Shown: positions 33,912 through 44,314 of the stretch, piece by piece | Layout: every line of letters begins with the position of its first letter | Position numbering within the stretch: position 1 is the stretch's first letter | NCBI GenBank assembly: GCA_030770425.1 | Contig: JASJFT010000036.1 | Location: 242,299 to 306,298, forward strand | Reading direction: 5' to 3' | Source of the DNA: Darksidea phi | Taxonomy: Eukaryota > Ascomycota > Dothideomycetes > Pleosporales > Lentitheciaceae | Length of the DNA: 64,000 nucleotides | The notes under the pieces: model-generated | Databases searched by the model: none | Seen by the model: only the letters and a program-made list of their open reading frames with translations | What the model was told of the DNA's origin: nothing | Position numbers and translations under genes: made by a program

Positions 33912-35437
33912 TCCTAACGAGGCTTTAGTAAGGATGGGAGGCATTTGGCAGCGGGCGGACAGGACAAGATCGTACGCGTTTGGGCGGTTATATCGACGCC
34001 GGAAGATCGGAGGACTCATGAGAGCGATGAACACAATCTCAGGACATCGGGCGATACGACATGACTGAGTGCTCTGGTGTTCTAGCAAAAACCCGTTCGG
34101 GAGTATCAGGGCCATACGTCGACGATATTGGATTTGAGCTGGAGTAAAATAACTTCCTCCTCTCTTCATCCACGGACATCACCGTACGGCTGTAGCATAT
34201 CAACCGATATGAATGTCTTTGCACCTTCAAGCACAGCGACTTCGTTCCTTTCATTCAGTTTCATCCTCGGGACGGTCGTCTCCTCCTCGCTGGATCTTTG
34301 GATACTAAGTTGCGGCTTTGGAGCATACCTGATGGGTCCGTTGCATACACGGTGTTGGTACCTGACATGATCATCTCGGTTGCATTCACACTGGACGGTA
34401 AGACTTGCATAGCCGGTACGCTCGGTGGCCTTTGCATTTCTGCTTCAGTACCGGCGATGTGAAACTGCTAATAACAAGCAATGACTCGAGAGTGAGCGTG
34501 TATGGCCCCCGGGAGAAGAATCTGGAGATGAAGTTTTGCGGATACAAGAATAACTGCAGTCAAATCAGGGCCTCGTTCGCCGACGACACTGAACACGTTA
34601 TCCGCGGAAGCGAAGATCGTAAAGCGTATATCTGGCCGACGAGTGGGTTTGAGGGCGAGAAAAGGAATCAGAGACCCATGGATATGTTTGAGGCTCATAG
34701 CTCGATCACAACATGTGCTACGATTGCGCCGCTCAAGACAAGACCACTGCTCAGCGCTTCAGAAGATCTAATACCAGACCTTTTCAACCCTCCACCAGTT
34801 ACATTAGTTTCGCGCGAAGATTCACTGAATGGCTCAAAGCCGCCTACCGAAGCAGGAGGCTCCGTCCGACCCATACCTAGAGTCAAACTTCAGAAAGGTC
34901 GCCGAAAGTCCCGCATACATAGCTCGCTCAGCGCACACGGACGGCCACATCATCGTCACTGCCGACTACACCGGCGCCATAAAAGTCTACTGCCAAGACT
35001 GCGTATACCACAAACGGCTCTGGCTCACTGACATAGACACTGTCTCCCTCCTTTCCTGCCGCAAAGGCTTCATGCGCCTCGGTCGGGCTAGCAGTGTCAT
35101 TGCATCACGGACAGGTCGCACGAGAAGGGATAGCACGTTCACCAGCCGGCGAACGAACGCATCATGTCATGGCGGCAGGATCTTGCGCACAGCGGCTTCG
35201 AGTTCACTCGCAAAGAGTCGCACTTCCATGGACTCATCCCGTCCTTTGGACTCGTCCGCTCTAGGCCCGGTGCCTAGCCAAACCAGCACACTCTCCGGAC
35301 CCTCTGGCACACCCAAGACCTCCCTCTCCATCGACCGCTCGTCCACTCACCGCAGCAACGGCGCGAGTGAAGCATCCACGCCGTCAAAGACAGGGAGAAA
35401 CCGGAAATCAAAGCTCCACCACAGCAGAGACAGTTGA
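33912..35437 (+). pseudogene. Decayed WD40-repeat protein gene (WDR44/Dgr2-like)
   Basis: Pieces of one WD40 protein occur in order but in changing frames: GRHLAAGGQDKIVRVWAVIS (from about 33930), PVREYQGHT...LDLSWSK (34090-34148), a NNFLLSSS-like piece (34149-34245), KLRLWSIPDGSV...DGKTCIAGTLGGLC (34300-34440), GDVKLLITSNDSR through PPTEAGGSV (34456-34865) and SPAYIARS...DGHIIVTADYTGAIKV (34905-34990), then a Ser-rich tail to 35437. Breaks: in-frame TGA near 34062 and TAG near 34084 and 34193, single-base losses in the SWSK-NNF and SDFV-QFHP stretches, an internal deletion after GGLC and another frame change near 34865. The 5' part of the family (before the first WD repeats) is absent. It is not expected to make the full protein; an intact copy should exist elsewhere in the genome. 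Confidence 0.85.
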
Positions 35438-36367
35438 GTAACTTTGATCCTGTGAAGAGCATTGACAAACAACTTACGCCCTCCCTCTCCAATCCATTGT
35501 CTTTGTACAATGAGTAGAATTGGGCATTTTGGAACTGAAATCTAAGCTTGGAAGTGCAGTGGAACTGAATTCAAGAGGAGGTGGAGGGGCGTGGGGGGTA
35601 AAGAGGGAAGGGTGCCGGTATGTGGGAGGTGCAACAAGGTCGTGAAGTAGAGAGCTGAGTGAATACAGGCTTGGAGGGTGTTGTAAGTTTGTTGTGTATG
35701 TTTGTAAGAGTGGGATAGTTTGTGGGTTGTTGCTGCTGGGGTGGAAAAAGAGGATACACCATGAGATGAATTGATAGCGTTCGTTTGTTGCGTACAGCGT
35801 TGTAAGATATAAATTCATTACTATCGGTCATGGACAATATGTGCGTTCTTCTTCCCTACCTACCTGAGTCCTCATTAGGATCGGTGATCTTGTTGATAGT
35901 CAAACTTTAGCTTCGTTATTGATCTTAACAGGATTAGGTGTGGTTCTTCTGGAGAGCACTCTTCAAGCATTTATTAAATTATCAAACTGACAAACACGAA
36001 TCACAGCGCAGCAACTACACGGAGGAAAATGGTGCAAATGATAGCGACAAGGCAGCAGATGCTTGAAGGTGAGAGCGCTCGTATTGAAAGATAATTGAGC
36101 AACTTTGACAAGTTTATACAAATGTGTCTTTAGGCTTTGTCTACTCTTTTCCTTGGGAGAAAAAGCGACTTGCCGAATGATTAGGTGATATGGGGACACG
36201 ACACCATTTGCGAATGCCAGTGTGATGGGCGTTTGCGGAACTTCTTTTTGAGTACCCGGTCCTTCGATGGCTTCTTCGGCTACTGGTGTGGTCATTCAGG
36301 GACAGGCTGCGGTATAGATTTACTTTTAAGATGGGATAGCGGGACATGTATTCATTGCACAGCGAAG
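35438..36367. other. Intergenic, no recognisable gene
   Basis: Both strands contain only short frames. A stretch at 35570-35760 is strongly purine/GT-biased on the plus strand. AT content rises from 35800 on. Confidence 0.5.
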
Positions 36368-37862
36368 CTAGCAGTTACGCCAGAAAACGCCTGAGTTGAG
36401 CTTGACCTTGAACCGGTCCTTTGTCTAATAGTACGCTAGATGGTTAATTGGCTGAGAGAGTGTGCGTTATATGAATTGAACGTTAACTGTAGGCGCTAAT
36501 GTCTTGGGGTAAGTGCCGTAGGTGAATTAAAAGAAGAGTGGTTGAGCATGTGACTTACACCATCACCAAAGCCCTCCTCCTTAAGCAGAAACTGCTTGTA
36601 AAGAGCTGCGATTATTCACTAGGGAAATTTTCGGTTAGTTAGTACGTACGACGTTCGCGGACAGTTGCTTTTGCCGTACAAAGCTAGGTACAAGCAGGAA
36701 ATCGAGTCATTTATAGAGTCTGTTTGCTTCGCTACGCATGTTTTGGGCTCCGATAGAGTACTAAAGAACAACTTTTCATTTCTAAAGCTCGGTTCGGTCT
36801 TCGGAATGCGGCTTAGAACGCCACTTACAGCCAAAGGCAGACGGGGCGTTCATCTCAAAATCAACCGTATCCATATGCACATGCGCGGTGTACGCCATGT
36901 AGGCCGGGCCATCGAAGACTGAGCTAGACACGTTCGCATCTCGGAGTAGGTCGCGCGTGTGTTGAGTGGGTAATTGTACGTTGAGCAGTGCTTCCGCGAG
37001 TATGCGGCGAAATTCATGGTTGTTCGCATCATCACCGTATACAATTAAGTGACGAAGTTCTTCTGGGAGCCTGATCTCGGCTGGAGGGTGGGCGAAAAGG
37101 TGGCTCAAAGTGTCTCTCAGGGCGTCCAGTTGGTTGTCCTCATCTATCCTCGGACCTCTCACATATCCTTCCACCGGATCCACAATGCCGTATTCGCCGA
37201 CGGTATATAACCCGACGTTGAACCAATGGACGCTGTAGTCTATTGCGAGAATAATCCAGGGTTTCTCATCGAACTTGGGGGCTGTCTTGGGCCTGTGGGC
37301 AAGCACGAAGGATTTGGATGCTTGGACGGTAGGTAGCACTTGATAAAGGCCGAGAGCACCGAGAGCCTCATGCGCCACATTTACCTTGTATTTTGAGACG
37401 TCGTCGAGGCTGAGTGCAGTATAGCAGATGTTGGTTCCGAGGTATAATTCTGTCACTGCCTTTAAAGTTGCCAATAAGGCCTTGGTGTGGGTGACATCTG
37501 CGTTACGACAGATATCTATATTCGACGTGATCGCAGGTGGCAGACGATCTAGCGCTGGGGACAACAGTCGACAGAATGTACTAGCTTCGGTAGATGCTGA
37601 GGTACTGTTTTTCCTCATGAAGTCTTGGTAGCCTGGAGAACCATGGATTTGGGCCACAGGAACAGATGTCCCATCTTTAAGGTGGATCGCAGCAATGCTG
37701 TACAATGCGTGTTATACAGGAACAGAGAGAGAGAGAGAAGTAGGTGACTTACCCATAGTCCGGTGTCAGTCTAAAAGCGACTCCAGGAGTACGAGGACGA
37801 GATGGGTGTTGAGCTGCAGCGCCGATCGTGATCGCAAAAAAATGCAATGCAGATAATCGCAT
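36368..37862 (-). CDS. Predicted secretory Hsp70/actin-fold (ASKHA) protein of unknown function
   Basis: Proposed complement(36368..36424, 36559..36605, 36829..37697, 37753..37862), 360 residues. The first exon supplies a signal peptide (MRLSALHFFAITIGAAAQHP), and the 55-nt intron joins TPDYG to IAAIHLKDGTSVPV. The middle has the layout of an Hsp70-type nucleotide-binding domain: an AHEALGALGLY helix, WIILAIDYSVHWFNVGLY in the phosphate-2 position, LRHLIVYGDDANNHEFRRIL in the adenosine position, and FDGPAYMAYTAHVH near the end. The P-loop-like start (YGIAAIHLKDG) lacks the usual DLGT. A GTAAGT donor at 36828 argues for the two small 3' exons; without them the frame simply ends at 36782. The last 134-nt intron is the least certain. 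Hsp70-like fold is inference from spacing, not strong identity. Confidence 0.65.
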
Positions 37863-37985
37863 CGTTCTGTCCGTCAATGAGACCCGAGGGTACGGTGGTT
37901 AACCTGAATGCAACGAAAGCGCGACCGCATATGTAATTGAACAGATGAGGACAGATTTGTCTGCGGCATAGTTCTACGCCCCGCC

Positions 37986-38083
37986 AAGGCGAGTAAGCGC
38001 CGGAACACGTGAAACGTGTCGCAGGCGGGCTGATATACCATGGTTTGAGCAGGCAGCGGCCCTGCTAAGGCGAGTAAGCGCCG
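37986..38083. repeat. 17-bp direct repeat pair AAGGCGAGTAAGCGCCG
   Basis: Identical 17-mers at 37986-38002 and 38067-38083, 81 bp apart. Between them is a small inverted repeat ACACGT-GAA-ACGTGT (38005-38019). Two copies only and no coding potential; it may be a remnant of a mobile element. Confidence 0.7.
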
Positions 38084-38089
38084 ACACAT

Positions 38090-38236
38090 TACTTAGGAAC
38101 TTGTCTGATTAACAACTTTCTACTTTACCTAGAGATTAAAAGGTTAACTTTATAAAAGTGTAACTATTCTAGTCCTGAAGATAAGAATACTAAACATCTA
38201 ATTAGCTATCAACTTTATTAAGATAACTTAGATAAT
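38090..38236. other. AT-rich tract
   Basis: About 150 bp of strongly AT-biased sequence rich in TTAA, TAAC and TTTATT words directly after the 17-bp repeats, contrasting with GC-balanced flanks. It resembles RIP-degraded repeat DNA, but the stretch is too short to be sure. Confidence 0.5.
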
Positions 38237-38815
38237 GGCCACGCGCACTGTAATGTATACTAGAATGCATAACATAAGCTGCAGGTTCAGCTCGGCATAT
38301 CTTTTTAGGGCCTTAAGGCTGCGGCTCCAGGGCGTAACTGTTGTAAATATAGGATTAACACCGGGCATTTTCTTTGCTCACAGTAACCTCCCGATGGTAA
38401 TATCGCTTACTCTTCTACTGTCTCACACCGCCACGACTCCCATCGGCCAATAATACCCTGCCGACTCGATCTCAAGACCAATCAATAGAGCAGTTAATGA
38501 CCCCTAGAAGTGGCCTATGCTTCCAGAACTCACGTGTTTAAGGCCTCGAGAGTCAGCATCCTTCAGTCTAAACCAGAGCGGCTTCTTTAGGGCTGTGGTC
38601 AACAACATAGGCGGCTCAAATTCACCCGATTTCACGTTTCGTACGACAATATTAGAAGGACGAGGCTGTACAGGCGGAGCTCCGTACATTGGTCGTTGCT
38701 GATATGGATATATAGGATGGATGCAGAGCCTGTTCAGACATCCACAACAACTACCCTCAGATTAAGCATCACCGAAACAACACTCGGGCATTATCTTTCA
38801 TAACCATACGTGAAG

Positions 38816-40207
38816 ATGCGATTCTCCCAATATATTCAGAATCTACTGCCCTTAGGGTTACTGGTCTCTGGCTCGGCTATCCCTCGCGATACCATTGACC
38901 CGGACAATCCTGAAGCATCAGACCCCACGACACCACCAAAGAGTCTCAACAGACCGCCTCGCCCAGATAATCCCTTCGCAGCGGGATTTACTACCGCTCC
39001 TTCTTCGTGCACCGACTTTATGAAGCCCTCTGAACAATGTATCAAAGATTTGCAGGCCCAGCCTGGAGGCGTTACAGCTTTCTCAGGCGGTGAGATCAAG
39101 TGGGACAGCGACCACAAATGTGACGATAAGCAACAACCCAAGTATCAGACGGCAGTATGGGACGCTATTACATTAGCTATTTTTGCAGACCAGGAGCCAG
39201 ATCCACACAACGTCCACGACATCACCCTTTGGAAAACTTGGATGGGTCCAGACTATGCTACTCAGCAGAAGCGAATTTCTGGTGCGTTTAAGCTTCATTC
39301 CTTGCGCTGATATGTTCTCACAAAGCAACTAGAAAATCTGAAGCGAGCGGGCGAATTCTACTCAGAGAAAAAGTTCGATATATTACTAACTTGCAAGGAC
39401 CCTAAGAATTGGTGCAGCATCCAGAAGGATGGCAAGAGTGTTGGTGGCTACGCATGGACTTACAGTGGATGGTTTGGATACTACTACTACATCAACATGT
39501 GCTCGCCATTCTTCAAAACTGACGACCTGATGTACAAAATTGATCAGATAGAGGAAGAGCTGGCAAACGGAAAGACCGAGAAAGCACGTAAAGCTGAGTG
39601 GCAGAAGAACACAGGGCAAATGTTTTTGCACGAGATGATGCATCTTGATTCTGTCGGTCAGCCGCATAGTAAGTTCACTCTTTTTTCTCTTGATATATTG
39701 CCTCAAGCCAGACCCTCAAGATCTTTGATGGTGTTCAAGCGAGAACGGCGGTGTACTTTCAGGTTGCACAAGCAAGCGCCTGCAGGTTTTTCAAATAATG
39801 ATGAGAAATGCCAACCAGTTCTAATGCTTTCTGTAGTTATCGATGAGCACGTGGACCCGAACGACGCACAAAATTGGGCATATGGACCCAGCCGCGTACA
39901 CTTACTTGCCAGGCGCAGCCTGAACCAAGGAGGCGGTGCGACACGAGCCAGTACCAATGCAGACAGCTACGCGTGGCTCGCAAACAGCAAGTACTGGTAT
40001 GACTTAACTGGGTATTTCCCGGCCCCACCAAACTACAAGGCCGCCGACGACAGCCTCAGTGCCGGAGAACTGGACGGGTTCGTTCTCGACTTTGGCTTGA
40101 TCACGGAGGGAACTCAAGATACCGAAATCGAAAGTCGCTTGAACAACATTGTTTCTGGGTTTGGGACCCCACCTCCGGTATTGGCATCTAAACCTGGTAA
40201 ATTGTAA
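38816..40207 (+). CDS. Secreted zincin metallopeptidase (HEXXH, Lys-metalloendopeptidase-like)
   Basis: Proposed join(38816..39281, 39333..39668, 39837..40207), 390 residues. Start at 38816 gives a signal peptide (MRFSQYIQNLLPLGLLVSGSA); a Pro/Asp-rich propeptide-like stretch follows. The zinc motif is HEMMHLD at the end of exon 2. After the second junction come HIIDEHVDPNDAQNWAYGP and SYAWLANSKYWYDLTGYF, a pattern seen in fungal secreted proteins annotated as lysine-specific metalloendopeptidase-like. Cysteines at CTDF, QCI, KCDD, TCKD, WCSI and MCSP suggest disulphides. Intron 1 (51 nt) uses the CAACTAG acceptor; intron 2 is 168 nt, GTAAGT...CTGTAG. The third zinc ligand was not identified with confidence. 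It probably digests host or environmental protein. Confidence 0.75.
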
Positions 40208-40433
40208 GCCGCCGAGCGCTGCACATCAGTCACACAATAACTACACACCAATTCATGGTGACCACACAACAATGATTCTCAGTGACTACACACTAACTCA
40301 TGGTAATCAATTCGGTCACCAGATCTAGCGCAATCAGCATTTAAACCTCTGCCCTGCCCTAGCTAGAGACATAGACTACTCAATACATTCATTCTACACC
40401 CCCACCTGCTTACATAAATCATTGTCAATTGCT
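40208..40433. repeat. Imperfect direct repeat of about 26 bp
   Basis: ACTACACACCAATTCATGGT (about 40240) recurs with few changes as ACTACACACTAACTCATGGT (about 40284), 44 bp later, between the metallopeptidase and the following small ORF. Confidence 0.55.
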
Positions 40434-40820
40434 ATGGTCTCCAGTGTCAATTCCCACGCTGGATATGCAGATGTTTATTCAACATGGAACTTCTATACCA
40501 CCACTGTCGGTAAAGCGGTAGGGAGCTGCGGCGAGACCAAGGGAGAAAAGCTCACCCCCAAAGAGGGTTCAACTAATAGCGAACTACCTGCTGATATGGC
40601 CGGAAATACTGAGAACCCACCGTGGCCCGGGGGCTCGTTCAAACTGAACATCGAGGGCGAGGAGTGCGAATACAAGAACGATGGCACAAATCCTGGTCGT
40701 CTCTTCTGTCCTAAGAAAGAAATATCCTGCGCGGAGGAGAGCATGAAGAGCAAGAAGGAAGGGATGCTTAGATGTGGTGATCGAGGATTTTTCCATGCTG
40801 TGGTCTATTGTGACTTTTAG
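40434..40820 (+). CDS. Small acidic Cys-containing protein, unknown function
   Basis: From the ATG at 40434 to the stop at 40820, 128 residues, no intron evident. Six cysteines are arranged as SCGET, ECEY, FCPKK, SCAEE, RCGD and YCDF, even in number, as in secreted proteins. The body has GNTENPPWPGGSFKLNIEGE and the end FFHAVVYCDF. No signal peptide is visible with this start, so an upstream exon may be missing. It follows the secreted metallopeptidase in the same orientation. No family recognised. Confidence 0.55.
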   Translation: MVSSVNSHAGYADVYSTWNFYTTTVGKAVGSCGETKGEKLTPKEGSTNSELPADMAGNTENPPWPGGSFKLNIEGEECEYKNDGTNPGRLFCPKKEISCAEESMKSKKEGMLRCGDRGFFHAVVYCDF

Positions 40821-41692
40821 AAGGAATTGGGTCTAGCCTGTAGGATATTGTTGATAGAAAGTTGCTTAGATGTCTAACATAGATTTATCATTCGCACAAT
40901 CACACACAGCGATCCCTATCTCCATCGCATTCTTACGTCGAAGCATCGTCATCAGATATGTCTCTTTCCTTGCCCTTCTCTTTTTTCATCCCAAAATCAA
41001 CAACATTTCCCTCCCCGCCCCCTTCAAATAAACACCGCAGTCCATTATCCGCTCCCTTGTCAGCCTGGACCCTCTAACTTACGTCTCCTTTCCCAGCCTA
41101 CCACTGCCCCAAACTCCTTCTTTTCAGCGCTCCCACACCTCACCATACCCGAATGTCAGACCTCGAGTGAAGCCTTTCTCGATGAGAAACGTTTGGCTTA
41201 CTGCCCTAGCAAGAATCTTCCTACCACTCTTTCCGCCGCTGTGCCATGGGTTTTCGCGCCTGTATTCGCCGCGGGAGTTTTGGCGCAGGCGTGGTCTGCG
41301 CGGAAGGGTCGGCTTGTGTATGGCGCTTCTCGAAATATTAGGGGAGATAGTATGTGAGATACATGATAATTGGTGTTATAGATGATTGTTTGTGTTTCGA
41401 ACAATTGCCCAAGGGAGGTACGAAAGTTTGGTATGGGGCATGTTATATAGATGATGTTACACAACACCCAGGAATGTGTTAATGTATCACAAACTATTGT
41501 CTTTCCTCTTTTAGGCAACGCCGAGCGATGTGAAATCTTGTGATGCGGGTGTATAGGCAAGCGCCTATCAATTCCGGCAGCAACTGCTACCACTTTGGGG
41601 GGGAAGGGGGGAGGAGGGGGGGGGGCAATTGTCTGCTGGAGTGGAACTATTAGATGCAACAACTATAGGGTGAGCACAGTTAATATGTCTCA
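40821..41692. other. Intergenic with pyrimidine-rich stretch and a G-run
   Basis: No gene recognised. The plus strand is C/T-rich at 40960-41160. A long poly-G block lies at 41597-41626 (listed). Confidence 0.55.
41597..41626 (+). repeat. Poly-G block, potential G-quadruplex
   Basis: Four or more runs of at least five G separated by AA, A and A within 30 bp, followed by CAATTG. The layout satisfies the usual G-quadruplex pattern. It lies less than 100 bp from the end of the HET fragment. Confidence 0.7.
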
Positions 41693-41974
41693 TCACAACT
41701 CGTAGTAGAACCTGGCGCGTGAAGCTACGCACGTGTCTATCCAAATGTAGCTGATCCCGTACTCCAGAGCCGCTCGAGCGCATCCCTCAATCTTCGCGTA
41801 CCCCCCCATGGACTTGTAATCGAGACCAGACATCATGTGTTGACATTCCACCTCTTCGTCTCTCCAACGATGCGAAAGAATTGCATATTGTGGTGTTTCC
41901 GATGCACCGTATTCCGTCGGGCTGATGATGATTCTATCCTTGTCTAGATCAAGCTCACACTTTAGCAAGCGCAT
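41693..41974 (-). pseudogene. Truncated HET (heterokaryon incompatibility) domain gene
   Basis: A 94-codon frame starts with ATG and shows the beginning of a HET domain: MRLLKCELD, then the hallmark PQYAILSHRWRDEEV, GGYAKIEGCARAALEYG and YIWIDTC. HET domains continue from WIDTC into CIDK.SSAELSEAI; here the frame goes instead into VASRARFYYEL and stops. The 500 bp beyond (towards 41200) contain no continuation in any frame that I can see. HET proteins trigger cell death on incompatible fusion and are usually several hundred residues, so this is most likely a relic. Confidence 0.8.
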
Positions 41975-42543
41975 TATCTAGTCAGTACCGGAGGTTATAT
42001 GCTTTATACTAGTTCTCTGAACGAGCGGGTGGTCCTTTCGAAAGAATATCCGAGGCACAGAGCTGTAGCCCGTGGTTGCATCTCTACGTGTCCTGAACGG
42101 TCCGATTCGCTAGACCCAAAAAAGGCTGAGACTTGAATGATTGCACGGTGGCACAGTGCATGTAAAATGGGATATAATAGACGTAAAAGAATCGCCGCCC
42201 TCCGGGCATCGCCATCGCGCGTGAGATACGAGGTTTGTACGACTCACTTAGCCACAATGCGGCTCAAGCCGATCGCAATAACCGTCGACCACAGCGTAGC
42301 GAAGGAATTATTAGCGTTCAGACCAATTTCCTAATGATTCCAAGCTGAGCAACCGAATCATGTTAGACGTTTACACGATGGGGGACGCATTGGGTCAGTA
42401 AGGTAGTTTGCAATCCTCAAGACGACATATTTCTCTGAGGAAATGCAGACATAAGAGTATACACGAGGTACTCGGACGTACCTAGAATTATTTATTATCT
42501 ACTCCTACATATTGTACACCATGCAGACTCTAGCATGTCAATG
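41975..42543. other. Intergenic, no recognisable gene
   Basis: Only short frames. The sequence may still be part of the degraded HET locus, but no HET-like peptide was found upstream of 41974. Confidence 0.5.
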
Positions 42544-44314
42544 TCACCTGTTCTTCGAAATGCTCACCACATTGCGTAATGTACCGAAAGGCAGTACATC
42601 CGCGATCCTCTTCTTGCTTGCAAATAGCATGACCAACCGATCAAGACCACACCCCCAACCACCGGTTGGCGGCATACCCCACTCCAGCACCTCGAGGTAA
42701 CTCTCATCTATCTCTTTTTCGCGCTCACCCTCGGGGTGGAACTCTAATTGCTGCATAAACTTCCGTCGCTGTTCGAAAGGCGAGTTTTCCTCCTCGTACG
42801 CATTGACATATTCACGACCACCGATGAAGAGTTCCACGCGGCTCGCAATGCGCTGATCTGTAACTGGACAGACGTAGGATTTCGAGAGGGGAGAAAGAGC
42901 TTCAGGGTGTTGCGTTATGAAAGTGGGGTTGATGCACAAAGGCTCAATGTACTGTTCGGCGAGGGTATCGAGGAGACGAGGGAGGGTTGGGTTCGGTGGG
43001 ACGGGGATATTGAGATTGGCGAACATGGCCAGGAGGTCATCTGCTGCTGTGGATGATGAGAGGTCAGGCAACTTGCGGCCGCTGCCTTTCTCGATCGTTG
43101 GAACGAAGGGTAGTTGCGCAAAGGGTGCAGTAAAGTCGATGTTTTCTGGTGGGGAGAGGGAAGGGAAATATGTCGACCGCAGCGATTCGACTGCTGTATG
43201 AAGGCCGTGGACAAGCTTTTCGGTCCTGTCTATCAATGAAGGCAAGGTAGCTCCGACTTCGTAGAACTCGCATGTCGAGAACTCTGGATTGTGGGTGTTG
43301 TCTACGCCTTCGTTTCTAAAGCTTCGTCCGATTTCAAAGATCCGGTCCTGCCCTCCTACAATCAGCCGCTTCAAGTTCAACTCCGGTGCTATACGAAGCC
43401 TGACGGGCATATTTGACAGCTCGTTCGCGACGGTCTCGAATGGCCGAGCGATGGCACCTCCGGCGTGAACGTCAAACATGGGAGTTTCCACCTCTAAGAA
43501 TCCGTTTTGTACAAAGGAGCTCCGGATGTAATCCGATATCAGCGCACGAAGTCGGAGAACGTCTCCAGGCTCGTCGTTGACGAGCTGGTGGACATGTGGG
43601 CGCCGGGCGAGGGTCTCTGCACTCTCAACCTTTTCGGGAAGGTGGTGCAGGCAAGGAGCGAGAATCTCAGGGATGTGGAGGGCGAGTATAGAGAGCTGAC
43701 CCGTGGACGTTCGCGTGGGATTTCCATGAATCGCTGAGGTTGTTAGAGTCGCACGCGGAGATGCAGAGTGCACCACTTACACACCCAATCTCCGATCCGG
43801 AGAATCTTCTTGGAGCTCTTAAAGTCATCCTTGAGGTTGTCTCGGGGCTGTAGCTTGTTCAAATCAACCATAACTTGCAACCTCTGCATGTCCCGCTCGA
43901 TATCAAGAAATATCAGCTTAGAACCAAGCTGTCGTACTGATCGGACCCTTCCTAACATTGTCAGCTCCGTGGCGGGCCTAGTCGTTGTGCGATAGTACCG
44001 AATACTGAGACAAGCTCTGGTTTTGTCTCGTGCACAGCTTCATATTGGGAGATGAAGTCGCGTATCGACAAGCTGTCTGCCCCAGCAGTATGTTGCAGTC
44101 TTGGGTGGTAGTCGCCCAGCGGCTTCACTCTCTGTAGCTGGTCTAGCCGCTTCTGCTTCTCGACATCGCGTGGACCGGTGTATGCATCGGCGGCTCTTGT
44201 CTGAGCGAACCTCCGTTGAATGGCGCAGTATGCTCGAGCAGCTTCCGGCTTCGCGATGGGACCGAGCCCGCGGTGGAGGTAGGGTCGGAGGAAAAAGAGC
44301 GAGGACCTACTCAT
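42544..44314 (-). CDS. MSK1: Mitochondrial lysyl-tRNA synthetase
   Basis: complement(42544..43733, 43781..43951, 43999..44314), 558 residues; introns of 47 nt each. The ATG at 44314 gives MSRSSLFFLRPYLHRG, a Ser/Arg/hydrophobic mitochondrial targeting-like start. The OB-fold anticodon domain (VRSVRQLGSKLIFLDIE) precedes the class II core: motif 1 VETPMFDVHAGGAIARPF, motif 2 FEIGRSFRNEGVDNTHNPEF, then EFSTCEFYE, and motif 3 GWGCGLDRLVML. LysRS-specific placement of RIAPELNLKRL is clear. It charges mitochondrial tRNA-Lys. AspRS is excluded by the HAGGA and APEL pattern of LysRS. Confidence 0.93.

Larger units (their letters stand above)
37863..38815. other. Repeat-containing, partly AT-rich intergenic region
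   Basis: Promoter side of both the ASKHA-like gene (minus) and the metallopeptidase (plus). It holds a 17-bp direct repeat and an adjacent AT-rich tract (both listed). No gene recognised. Confidence 0.6.

Noticed and set aside
33831..34254. Minus-strand frames over the WD40 remnants
   Set aside because: The plus strand carries recognisable WD40 peptides; the minus frames have none.
37986..38083. CRISPR-like repeat spacing
   Set aside because: Only two 17-bp copies, eukaryotic context, no cas genes.
39669..39836. Possible extra exon (IFDGVQARTAVYFQ) inside metallopeptidase intron 2
   Set aside because: No acceptor in the right phase leads into that frame, and the donor after it (GTTGCA) is poor; the single long intron restores HIIDEHVDPN.
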